A DNA stretch of 11,436 bases, taken from Bacteroidota bacterium (lineage in GTDB: Bacteria; Bacteroidota; Bacteroidia; Bacteroidales; JADFUO01). A model generated the notes under the pieces. It made no database searches and was not told the origin of the DNA. It was given only the letters and a program-made list of their open reading frames with translations. The DNA lies in assembly GCA_015222115.1 (NCBI GenBank), contig JADFUO010000007.1, positions 1 to 11,436 of the forward strand. Reading direction: 5' to 3'. Shown here in pieces: positions 1 to 7,547 of the stretch. Each line of letters begins with the position of its first letter. Within the stretch, counting starts at the first letter, position 1. The translations under genes and the position numbers were made by a program.

Positions 1-16
1 ATGCTTTTCTCTTTTG

Positions 17-65
17 TTTGGAATTTGAATATTGAAATTTGAAGTTTATTTGAGATTTGGAATTT
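17..65. repeat. Degenerate TTTGGAATTT-type intergenic repeat
   Basis: The 10-mer TTTGGAATTT occurs exactly at 17-26 and again at 56-65. Between them are related variants such as AATTTGAA and AAATTTGAA. The stretch is A/T/G-only apart from its first bases, and all three forward frames hit stops within the first 42 bases, so it is not the end of a coding region on the plus strand. Similar TTTGGAATTT runs occur between genes in Bacteroidota genomes, from memory. No function is claimed. Confidence 0.5.
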
Positions 66-183
66 TTAATATTTTTTTTAAAACTATAGGACTTTATAGA
101 CGGACAGTAATTAGTAAAGTTTACGACAATAAGTTAGTTCATATGGAAGCGTTTCAGTATAATCAGAAATTTTTTAAACATCT

Positions 184-191
184 TACATTTG
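184..191 (+). promoter_or_regulatory. Possible Bacteroidota -7 element (TACATTTG) before the CorC-like gene
   Basis: TACATTTG fits the Bacteroidota primary sigma factor -7 consensus TAnnTTTG and lies 35 bases before the ATG at 227. No TTG is visible about 19-21 bases upstream, so the -33 half is missing or weak. The same octamer precedes the next gene at 1526, which slightly strengthens the case. The gene may also be read from a promoter upstream of the window. Confidence 0.35.
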
Positions 192-226
192 ACTTGATAT
201 TACTCACGTAAAAATAACATTAATTA

Positions 227-1492
227 ATGGATATCTGGCTGATTATTATTATAACCTTACTTTTATCTGCCTTTTTTGAGGGGATGGAAATAGCTTACGT
301 TAGCTCCAATAAGCTGAAAATTGAACTTGATAAAAGTAAAGGTAAGTTTTCGGCAAAAATTTTATCAGGGTTTATAAAAACACCCTCTAAATTTATTGGT
401 TCTTTATTACTTGGAAGTAATATCGCACTTGTAATTTATGGTATTGCAATGGCAAAGTTGCTTGAACCTGCGATTATTTATTTTTTACCTTCACACTTAT
501 CAACCGAATTTGCCATCCTTATAATCCAGACAATAATTTCAACTTTATTGATTTTGTTTGTTGCTCAGTTTATCCCAAAAGTATTATTCAGGATCAGACC
601 AAATGCAATCCTGAACTTTTTTGCATTACCCATAAAATTGTTTTATCTGATTTTTTATCCGGTAATATATGTTTTTATTGGTTTTTCCGAATTTGTTTTA
701 AAACAACTTTTCAGAATAAAATTTGCTTATGAAAAATATAACTTTAGTCCGATAGATCTTGATGAATACGTAAAAGAGTTTATCCCTGCCGATGATAATG
801 AAAACGAATTAAATCAGGAAATACAAATGTTTCAGAATGCTATTGATTTTCGCAATGTAAAATTGAGGGAATGTATGATACCACGTACTGAAATTATTGC
901 CCTTAATGAAAATGAATCAATTGATGTTTTAAAACAAAATTTTATTGACACAGGTCACTCAAAAATCCTGATCTATAAAGAATCAATTGATGATATTATC
1001 GGGTATACACATTCGTACGATATGTTTAAAAATCCTTCAAGCATAAAATCAATTCTTAAATCAGTTATTATTGTTCCGGAAACCATGCTTGCCAATAAAG
1101 TTTTATCCATGATGATACAACAACATAAAAGTATTGCCGTTGTAGTTGATGAGTTTGGAGGTACTTCGGGCATGATTACAATGGAAGATATAATTGAGGA
1201 AATTTTTGGAGAAATTGAAGATGAGTATGATGTTGAAGAATTAATTGAAAAACAAATAAAAAATAATGAATATATTTTTTCAGCAAGGCTTGAAATTGAT
1301 TACTTAAACGAAAAATACAAATTAAAGCTGCCCGAATCTGGTGATTATGAAACACTTGCCGGATTAATGCTTCATCATCTTGAAAATATACCTGAAAATG
1401 GCGAACAAATTATTATCGGACATTTTATATTCAATATTCTTCTGGCAAGTCAAACCCGGATTGAGCAAATACATCTGAAAATTAAAGAATAA
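227..1492 (+). CDS. DUF21/CNNM - CBS pair - CorC_HlyC domain membrane protein
   Basis: This is a 421-residue inner-membrane protein of the CNNM/CorC (old name hemolysin C, also GldE-like) family, linked to Mg or other divalent cation handling. Residues 1-165 form the DUF21 transmembrane domain, with the signature SAFFEGMEIA (14-23) and GSNIALVIYG (63-72). A CBS pair covers about 216-330, including CMIPR (216-220) and the run VVVDEFGGTSGM (305-316) followed by MEDIIEEIFGEIEDE. A CorC_HlyC domain fills about 345-421. An in-frame stop lies two codons before the ATG, so the start is firm. The downstream neighbour is a PpiD-like PPIase, a pairing common in this phylum. One oddity is Gln114 (AQFIPK) where the family usually has Glu (GEIIPK). 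The exact substrate cannot be told from sequence. Confidence 0.93.
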   Translation: MDIWLIIIITLLLSAFFEGMEIAYVSSNKLKIELDKSKGKFSAKILSGFIKTPSKFIGSLLLGSNIALVIYGIAMAKLLEPAIIYFLPSHLSTEFAILIIQTIISTLLILFVAQFIPKVLFRIRPNAILNFFALPIKLFYLIFYPVIYVFIGFSEFVLKQLFRIKFAYEKYNFSPIDLDEYVKEFIPADDNENELNQEIQMFQNAIDFRNVKLRECMIPRTEIIALNENESIDVLKQNFIDTGHSKILIYKESIDDIIGYTHSYDMFKNPSSIKSILKSVIIVPETMLANKVLSMMIQQHKSIAVVVDEFGGTSGMITMEDIIEEIFGEIEDEYDVEELIEKQIKNNEYIFSARLEIDYLNEKYKLKLPESGDYETLAGLMLHHLENIPENGEQIIIGHFIFNILLASQTRIEQIHLKIKE

Positions 1493-1500
1493 TAAATATT

Positions 1501-1533
1501 TTTTTTAATCTTTAACTTTCTGTTGTACATTTG
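1501..1533 (+). promoter_or_regulatory. Probable Bacteroidota promoter for the PpiD-like gene
   Basis: TACATTTG at 1526-1533 matches the TAnnTTTG -7 element. A T6 run at 1501-1506 sits 19 bases upstream, where the T-rich -33 element is expected, although no TTG is present there. Transcription would begin near 1538-1540, giving a leader of about 58 bases, and would be independent of the gene ending at 1492. This is the best-placed promoter candidate in the window. Confidence 0.5.
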
Positions 1534-1597
1534 CAAACTCAAAAATTTTAGCATACGTAAAATATTAAATTTTTTTAAATTATAATTAAGATAAAAA

Positions 1598-3712
1598 ATG
1601 GCTTTAATTGGAAAAATCAGGAAACATTCAGCACTATTGGTTGTTGTAATTGGCGTGGCATTGGCTGCCTTTGTTTTAGGCGATTTTGTGAAAGGCAAAC
1701 CCAGATCGGCAACTGATGTAGGTGAAGTGAACGGTGAAGAGATTACATATCGGGAATTTAACAAGAAGTTTGAAGAAAATATTGAGAGTGAAAAACAAAA
1801 TCAAAGAAAAGAAAACCTGACTGCTGACGAAAATTTCGATATTCGTCAAAGAACATGGAATCAGATGGTTTATAGTATTATTATGGAGGATGAATATGAT
1901 GAGTTGGGTTTAGCAGTATCTTCAGACGAACTGTTTGAACAGGTACAGGGGAAAAATCCTCACAGGTATATTCTTCAATATTTTGCTGATCCTGAAACCG
2001 GACAATACAATCCGGCTCTGGTTTTAAATTTTCTTAAACAACTTGACCGGATGAAACCGGCCGATGTTCATCAATGGTTGAATTTTGAACGTGCAATCAA
2101 AGAAGACAGATTAAATACTAAATATTTAAATCTTGTTTCAAAAGGATATTATGTTCCCCAGGCATTTGCTAAAAAAGATTTTGAAAATAAAAACCGGAAA
2201 GCAAAAATCAAATATGTTGCCTCAAGATATACAGAAATTCCTGACAGTCTGGCTAATTTCACCGAAGATGACCTTGAAAAATATTATAAAAACCATATTT
2301 ATCAATATGAACAGGAAGCAACAAGAGATATTGATTACGTGATTTTTGAAGTAAAACCTTCTGCAGAGGATCATAAAAAAATCCGTGAAGAAGTAGATGA
2401 AATATATAATGAATTTAAATTGACCGGTAATATCAACAATTTTGTAAATGCAACTTCCGACAACAGATACGACAGCACATTTTTCATGGAAGGCAAATTA
2501 CCGGTTCAAATGGATTCAATAATGTTAAATTCCAAAATCGAAACTTTTATACCTCCTTATATTGAAGATAATGCTTATCACATGGCAAAGCTTGTTGATA
2601 TACAATACAGACCAGATTCAATGAAATCAAGTCATGTTTTAATTGCATACAGAGGTACCTTAGGTGCAAAGCAGGAAGTTACCAGAACAAGAGAAGGAGC
2701 TCAAACAATAGCTGACAGTTTATTTATTATAATTAATAAGAATCCAAATAAATTGGAAGAAATTGCAATAACAATTTCCGATGATCCTTCAGCAAAGAAA
2801 AACTCAGGGGATCTGGGCTGGTTTGCCGATCAGACAATGATAGGACCTTATAACAAAGCTGTTTTAGATGGAAGGATCGGTGATGTTGAATTAGTTGAAA
2901 CCCCTTACGGTTTTCATATTATTAAGATTACAGGTAAGAAGAAACCTGTTAAAAAAGTCAGAGTGGCAATAATTGACAGGGCAATTGAACCGAGCGGACA
3001 AACATTTCAGGATGTATATGTACAGGCAAGTAAGTTTGCAGGTGAAAATACAACTAAAGAAACTTTTGAGAAATCAGTAATTGATCAGGGATTAAATAAA
3101 AGAACTGCTACAAAGGTCAGAGAGATGGCAAATATCATTGCCGGACTTGATTATCCGCGAAGTATAATCCGTTGGGCTTTTGATGTCAACACAGAAGAAG
3201 GAAATGTATCTCCTATCTTTGATATGGACGGTAAGTATGTAGTTGCCATTGTTACGAAAGTTAATGAAAAGGGAAATGTTCCTTTAAAAGATATTGAATC
3301 AAATATTGAAGGTTTTGTTATAAGGGATAAGAAAGCTGAAATTATTTATGAAAAAATTGATGAATCTTCCGATGATATTGATAAAATATCAAAAAATTTA
3401 AATTCAGAAGTTAAAACAGTAGAAACTGTTAATTTCGGTTCGCCGAATATTCCCGGAATCGGACGTGAACCCGATGTTGTTGGAGAAATATTTGCACTTG
3501 ATAAAGATGAATTATCAAAACCTATACAAGGCAAAGGTGGTGTATTTGTTATTTTTCTTGAAGAATTTATTGAGCCTGCCCAAGTAAGCGATTATTCGTT
3601 TAATATAATACAAATGGAATCCAATTTTGACAGAAAGATAAAGAATAATTATGTTTACAGGGCACTTGAAAAAATTGCAGATATCGAAGATAACAGGGTA
3701 ATGTTCTATTAG
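1598..3712 (+). CDS. PpiD-like periplasmic peptidyl-prolyl isomerase (SurA_N plus parvulin)
   Basis: This 704-residue foldase is anchored in the inner membrane by one N-terminal segment (about 12-28, after a basic stretch KIRKH), with the rest in the periplasm. An N-terminal SurA/PpiD-type chaperone region starts at GEVNGEEITYREF (42-54). The parvulin domain spans about 343-447, opening with SSHVLIAYRG (344-353) and closing with SGDLGWFADQTM (403-414) and ETPYGFHIIKI (434-444). A second, degenerate PPIase-like region lies near 515-555 (RWAFDVNTEEGNVSPIF), as in other long PpiD proteins. It assists folding of secreted and outer-membrane proteins by cis-trans proline isomerisation. The start fits the TM anchor and an AT-only leader (AATTAAGATAAAAA). 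It carries its own likely promoter, so it is only loosely linked to the gene before it. Confidence 0.93.
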   Translation: MALIGKIRKHSALLVVVIGVALAAFVLGDFVKGKPRSATDVGEVNGEEITYREFNKKFEENIESEKQNQRKENLTADENFDIRQRTWNQMVYSIIMEDEYDELGLAVSSDELFEQVQGKNPHRYILQYFADPETGQYNPALVLNFLKQLDRMKPADVHQWLNFERAIKEDRLNTKYLNLVSKGYYVPQAFAKKDFENKNRKAKIKYVASRYTEIPDSLANFTEDDLEKYYKNHIYQYEQEATRDIDYVIFEVKPSAEDHKKIREEVDEIYNEFKLTGNINNFVNATSDNRYDSTFFMEGKLPVQMDSIMLNSKIETFIPPYIEDNAYHMAKLVDIQYRPDSMKSSHVLIAYRGTLGAKQEVTRTREGAQTIADSLFIIINKNPNKLEEIAITISDDPSAKKNSGDLGWFADQTMIGPYNKAVLDGRIGDVELVETPYGFHIIKITGKKKPVKKVRVAIIDRAIEPSGQTFQDVYVQASKFAGENTTKETFEKSVIDQGLNKRTATKVREMANIIAGLDYPRSIIRWAFDVNTEEGNVSPIFDMDGKYVVAIVTKVNEKGNVPLKDIESNIEGFVIRDKKAEIIYEKIDESSDDIDKISKNLNSEVKTVETVNFGSPNIPGIGREPDVVGEIFALDKDELSKPIQGKGGVFVIFLEEFIEPAQVSDYSFNIIQMESNFDRKIKNNYVYRALEKIADIEDNRVMFY

Positions 3713-3855
3713 CCCCTAATGTTTATAAGTTTACCAAATTTATCCGTATGGACATGTTGTCTATATTAAATTTCTAATTAGGTCAATTGTTTTATTCCCC
3801 ATAAAGGTTTTATTTAGAACTCGATTTTAAATAAACATAGTATCTTATATTTATT
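3713..3855. other. Convergent intergenic gap
   Basis: This 143-base gap separates the stop of the PPIase gene from the stop of rodA on the other strand. Neither strand shows a GC-rich hairpin followed by T-residues. The only symmetric structure is an A/T-only imperfect palindrome, TTTAAATAAA at 3826-3835 against TTTATTTTAAA at 3850-3860, which overlaps the rodA stop. It could be a weak bidirectional terminator, but A/T-only arms of this kind are expected by chance in sequence this AT-rich. Confidence 0.3.
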
Positions 3856-5115
3856 TTAAAGCACTTCCAACCTATTGGCATCCTGCTTTAAAAAGATAAA
3901 AAGCAAAATTGTAAAAGCCCATAAAGAAGAACCACCATAACTGAAAAAAGGAAGAGGTATCCCGATAACAGGTGTTAAACCTATAGTCATTCCGATGTTT
4001 ACAACAATATGAAAAAACAAGATGGAAGCCACTCCATATCCGTAAATCCTGCTAAAATCTGAACGTTGTCGTTCGGCAAGTTTTATAAGTCGTATAAGTA
4101 AAGCAATAAATAAAAAAATTACAACAAAACTGCCGACAAAACCCCATTCTTCACCAACAGTACAAAAAATAAAATCTGTGCTTTGCTCGGGTACAAAATT
4201 ATATTTTGTTTGTGTACCTTTTAAAAATCCCTTACCTGAGAAACCTCCACTACCGATTGCAATTTTTGACTGGTTTACATTATAACCGGCGCCTTTCAAA
4301 TCAACTTCTTTACCAAGTAAAACCTCAATACGTTTTTTCTGATGTGGTTTTAAAACATTTTTAAATCCATAATCAACACTAAAAACAAAAGCAATGGTTA
4401 ATACAAGTATGCCGATTATAGAATAAATGTTTTTTCTGTTTCTTTTTATAAAGAAAAACATAAGAAATGCAATACCCGCAAGAATCCCGATAAAAATAAA
4501 TTTACCTAAAATAAGTGTTAGGATAAATAAAACCACAATCATCACACCAAGAATCAAAATACTTCCTGACAGCCCTTCACGATATAAAACCAGGATAAAA
4601 GAAGAATAAACGAGAGCTGAACCCATATCATGTTGTAACAGGATAAGTATAGCCGGAATTCCGATAATTAACAGGGATTTAATGATAGTTTTTAATTTTT
4701 TTAGATTAATATTCAGAGTTGTAAGGTATTTTGCAATAGCTAAATTTGTGGCGAATTTGGCAAACTCAGCCGGCTGAATACCAAAAGCTCCAATCTGGAA
4801 CCACGACTTTGAGCCGGCAATCCTTGTGCCTAATAAAAGAACAGCAAGCAATGATAAAATGCTTATTATATAAATTGGGTAAGCAAAAGTGGAGAAAAAT
4901 TTTGCATCAATTATTAAAATTATAAGAGCTAAAATAATCGCTGCTGCTATCCAAATCAGTTGTTTTCCATAACGTTGTGAAATGTCAAATATACTTTTAT
5001 GAGACTCATCATAAATGGCAGCATAAATGTTTATCCATCCTAAAAAAACCAAAGTAAGATAAAGGAAAACCGTTATCCAGTCAATATTATGAAATATGTT
5101 TTTTTGTCCTCTCAA
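3856..5115 (-). CDS. rodA: RodA, SEDS-family peptidoglycan glycosyltransferase
   Basis: RodA polymerises lipid II into glycan strands for side-wall growth, together with PBP2. The 419-residue protein has about ten membrane segments and the SEDS hallmarks: GSKSWF (101-106), QPAEFAK (114-120), QHDMGSALVY (161-170), VPEQSTDFIF (308-317), whose Asp314 is the presumed catalytic acid, and IGIPLPFFSYGGSS (384-397). The start is TTG at 5115-5113. An in-frame TAA lies a few codons upstream with no ATG or GTG in between, and the N-terminal segment NIFHNIDWITV (6-16) matches RodA proteins, so an ATG start is not available. The TTG overlaps the TGA of mrdA (TTGA), implying coupled translation. Length and motifs look intact. 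Confidence 0.95.
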   Translation of the reverse strand: MRGQKNIFHNIDWITVFLYLTLVFLGWINIYAAIYDESHKSIFDISQRYGKQLIWIAAAIILALIILIIDAKFFSTFAYPIYIISILSLLAVLLLGTRIAGSKSWFQIGAFGIQPAEFAKFATNLAIAKYLTTLNINLKKLKTIIKSLLIIGIPAILILLQHDMGSALVYSSFILVLYREGLSGSILILGVMIVVLFILTLILGKFIFIGILAGIAFLMFFFIKRNRKNIYSIIGILVLTIAFVFSVDYGFKNVLKPHQKKRIEVLLGKEVDLKGAGYNVNQSKIAIGSGGFSGKGFLKGTQTKYNFVPEQSTDFIFCTVGEEWGFVGSFVVIFLFIALLIRLIKLAERQRSDFSRIYGYGVASILFFHIVVNIGMTIGLTPVIGIPLPFFSYGGSSLWAFTILLFIFLKQDANRLEVL

Positions 5116-6929
5116 TTTTTTGATAATAAGTTAGTATTTAACATTTTTTCTTCAAACCAATTCGGTTTTACAGTCCCGTTTAAATATTTTTCAATCATCA
5201 GGGTTGCAATGGGGGCAGCCCATGTGGAACCAAACCCACAGTTTTCAACAACAACCGCAACAGCAATTTTCGGGTTGTCTTTCGGGGCAAAAGCCATAAA
5301 CACCGAATGATTATCCCCGTGGGGATTTTCAGCTGTACCGGTTTTACCGCAAATTTGTAAATCGTTAATTTTATACCATCTTGCTGTTCCATGTTCACCT
5401 TCGTAAACCTGATACATCCCTTCAATCACTATATCAAAATATTTCGGATCAATATCGGTAAATATTTTTTCTTTATATTTTTTATTGTCATAGTTTATAT
5501 TTTTAATTGCTTCAATAATATGTGGTGTAAAATAATACCCCCTGTTGGCAATAATTGCTGCAAGGTTGGCAAGTTGTAAAGGTGTAAATTCGATTTCGCC
5601 CTGCCCGATTGATAGCGAACGGATAGTAATAGCTTTCCAGCCTTTTTCACCGTAATATTTATTAAAATAACTATCGGGAGGGAGATTACCGGAATGCTGG
5701 TTTATCAGATCATTATCAAATTTTTTACCTGTGCCGAAACTTGAAACATATTTTCTCCAGTTGTTGTATCCTTCCTGAATGGTGGCGAATTTCGGCTGCT
5801 CAAAAATCGATTTGAATACTTTCCAGAAATAAGGATTACACGATTGTTCAATTGCATGAAGAAGGTCAAGCGGTGAATAATGATCATGGCTGCAAACAAT
5901 CGGATAAGAAACCACACCCTGACACCCATATTTTGTATAAGGAAATAATACCTCTTCCTGTAAGCCAATCAACGTGTTTATCATTTTAAATGTTGAGCCC
6001 GGCGGGTATTGTGCCATAGTTGCCCGGTTAAAAAGCGGCTCTAAAGTATCACTGCTTAATTTTTTAAAGTTTTCAGTACGTACTCTTCCGATTAAAAGAT
6101 TCGGATCATAAGCCGGACTTGAAACAAGTGCAAGTATTTCGCCAGATGAAGGTTCAATAGCAACTATGCTGCCCTTTTTATTCTGCATCAATTTTTCGCC
6201 ATATAATTGCAGGTCAGTATTAATTGATATATATATATCATTACCTGCAATAGCTGTAGTATCGTATTTTCCGTTTTTAAAACTCCCCTTTTCACGGTTA
6301 AATACATCTACTACTTTTATTTTTAATCCTTTTTTCCCTCGCAGTTTGTTTTCATAGTATTTTTCTATACCATTTTTACCGATATAATCGCCTTGTCTGT
6401 AATATTTTTCATTTTCCAAATCTTTTTTGTCAACTTCGCCTACATAGCCTAAAATGTGTGCAGCAACAGGAATGGGATATTTTCTGAGCGTACGAGTCTG
6501 AACATAAAATCCGGGATATTTATATAATTTTTCCTGCAGGTAACCATAGTCTTCCCTGGAGATTTGTTTTAAAAATACAGATGGTTTATAGTAAGAATGT
6601 TTCCGTGCTTTTTCTAACCGGGTGATGAACTGGTCTTTATTAATTTTTAGCAATTTACATAATTCGATGGTATCAATATTTTTGACTTGTTTAGGAATTA
6701 CAAGTAGGTCATAAGCTGCTTCGTTATAAACGAGTAGTTCCCCGTTTCTGTCATAAATTAAACCCCTTGCAGGATATTGAGTTACATACCTGAGAACATT
6801 ATTTTGAGCTGATAATTTGTATTCGTTATCAAGTACCTGAAGCAAAAATAAACGGACAAGAAAAATTACTCCAACAATAATAAATATGGAAATTATGATA
6901 TATTTCCTGTTGGAGTATGATTTGTTCAT
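5112..6929 (-). CDS. mrdA: Penicillin-binding protein 2 (MrdA), elongation transpeptidase
   Basis: This 605-residue class B PBP cross-links peptidoglycan in the elongasome as the partner of RodA. One N-terminal membrane anchor (about 10-31) precedes the dimerisation/pedestal region, which begins at ARGLIYDRNGELL (54-66). The transpeptidase domain spans about 230-580. All three active-site motifs are present: SxxK as PPGSTFK with Ser312 and Lys315, SxN as Ser363-Cys364-Asn365, and KTGTAEN starting at Lys529. The ATG at 6929 gives the expected short cytoplasmic tail (MNKSYSNRKY). It overlaps rodA by four bases. Unlike the common Bacteroidota mre cluster, no mreC or mreD sits upstream; a small lipoprotein gene does, 72 bases away. 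Confidence 0.96.
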   Translation of the reverse strand: MNKSYSNRKYIIISIFIIVGVIFLVRLFLLQVLDNEYKLSAQNNVLRYVTQYPARGLIYDRNGELLVYNEAAYDLLVIPKQVKNIDTIELCKLLKINKDQFITRLEKARKHSYYKPSVFLKQISREDYGYLQEKLYKYPGFYVQTRTLRKYPIPVAAHILGYVGEVDKKDLENEKYYRQGDYIGKNGIEKYYENKLRGKKGLKIKVVDVFNREKGSFKNGKYDTTAIAGNDIYISINTDLQLYGEKLMQNKKGSIVAIEPSSGEILALVSSPAYDPNLLIGRVRTENFKKLSSDTLEPLFNRATMAQYPPGSTFKMINTLIGLQEEVLFPYTKYGCQGVVSYPIVCSHDHYSPLDLLHAIEQSCNPYFWKVFKSIFEQPKFATIQEGYNNWRKYVSSFGTGKKFDNDLINQHSGNLPPDSYFNKYYGEKGWKAITIRSLSIGQGEIEFTPLQLANLAAIIANRGYYFTPHIIEAIKNINYDNKKYKEKIFTDIDPKYFDIVIEGMYQVYEGEHGTARWYKINDLQICGKTGTAENPHGDNHSVFMAFAPKDNPKIAVAVVVENCGFGSTWAAPIATLMIEKYLNGTVKPNWFEEKMLNTNLLSKN

Positions 6930-6972
6930 TTTTTGATCAGACTTTGAATTCTAAATATTTTGGTAATTTATA

Positions 6973-6980
6973 CAAAATTA
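6973..6980 (-). promoter_or_regulatory. Weak candidate -7 element before mrdA
   Basis: On the minus strand this reads TAATTTTG, a fit to TAnnTTTG, 43 bases before the mrdA ATG. No TTG is found at the expected -33 distance, and TAnnTTTG-like octamers are frequent in AT-rich DNA. mrdA-rodA may instead be transcribed together with the lipoprotein gene upstream. Confidence 0.2.
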
Positions 6981-7001
6981 ATGATAAAATTCAAAGGAAA
7001 A

Positions 7002-7490
7002 TCATTTAATATAAATTTCAGGAGTTTGAATGACATTACTTTTATGTAAAGCTCTGTCAAGGATATAAACTTCTAAGCGAATAGTGTCATATTGCGATGT
7101 ATAGTTTAAAAAAATTTCATCTTCAATTTCACCTTTTATTGATTTATTTATTCCGCTTGGTGTGAGCATTGGAATGCGGGCATTTAAGGGAGGGTCTAAA
7201 ATAAGCTCAACAAATTCACCATTCTGCTTTTCAAAATAGGAGATATAAAAATTGTAATCATAAGGAGGTATAGTATCACTTTGTTTTAAACCTATATCTC
7301 CGTCTCCATCAGTATAAGAAATAGTTAAAATCCCTTTGGTATATGCTTCTAATGTATCATTGTAAATTTTAGCAAAACTCACAAATTCAATATGTGGAAT
7401 AATGGGATATTCTTCAAATTTTCTACAGGAAGATAAAATTATTAAAATCCCTGAAAAAATTAATAAACCGGTTTTGAGAATAATCTTCAT
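7002..7490 (-). CDS. Small hypothetical lipoprotein with a DGDGD motif
   Basis: The function is not recognised. Starting at the ATG at 7490, the 162-residue product has a clean lipoprotein signal: basic N-terminus MKIILK, hydrophobic run, and lipobox LSSC with Cys22. A longer form starting at 7514 would add eight polar residues before the signal peptide and begin inside an intergenic hairpin, so the shorter start is preferred. The mature part is mostly beta-like. It carries TISYTDGDGDIGL (about 55-67), a DxDGD loop resembling Ca-binding turns and seen from memory in many Bacteroidota lipoproteins. After the Cys comes RKFEE, which may or may not act as a surface-export signal. It is codirectional with mrdA (72 bases away), which may be chance or may suggest an envelope role. 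Confidence 0.8.
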   Translation of the reverse strand: MKIILKTGLLIFSGILIILSSCRKFEEYPIIPHIEFVSFAKIYNDTLEAYTKGILTISYTDGDGDIGLKQSDTIPPYDYNFYISYFEKQNGEFVELILDPPLNARIPMLTPSGINKSIKGEIEDEIFLNYTSQYDTIRLEVYILDRALHKSNVIQTPEIYIK

Positions 7491-7503
7491 TGCGTTACTT
7501 TTA

Positions 7504-7547
7504 GTATAAACCACGTTTAATGCGGTTTATATGATGTTGTGTGGCGT
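7504..7547 (-). repeat. Post-gene element B with hairpin, after the first thioredoxin stop
   Basis: This lies between the stop of the 483-residue thioredoxin and the lipoprotein start. It contains an 8-bp inverted repeat, TATAAACC (7505-7512) against GGTTTATA (7524-7531), with an 11-base loop. Next to the stop codon is GTTGTGT (7536-7542), or ACACAAC in the direction of transcription. A related arrangement follows the other thioredoxin gene (9029-9062). No T-run follows the hairpin on the minus strand, so a standard terminator is unlikely. Confidence 0.4.

Noticed and set aside
1..226. 3' end of an upstream gene such as lptC
   Set aside because: All plus-strand frames meet stops by base 42, and no recognisable protein segment is seen. 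If such a gene exists it ends before the window.
3826..3860. Bidirectional rho-independent terminator between the PPIase gene and rodA
   Set aside because: The arms are A/T-only and imperfect, with no GC stem. Such palindromes are expected by chance in this composition, so it is listed only as a weak possibility within the gap entry.
5198..5968. Additional open frames antisense to or offset from mrdA
   Set aside because: They lie within the well-supported mrdA gene in other frames, have low-complexity translations and show no recognisable domain. They are shadows of mrdA. The same applies to other short frames inside the larger genes.
7491..7514. Longer start for the small lipoprotein at 7514
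   Set aside because: It would put eight polar residues (MVYTKSNA) before an otherwise ideal signal peptide and start inside an intergenic inverted repeat. The ATG at 7490 is the better start.
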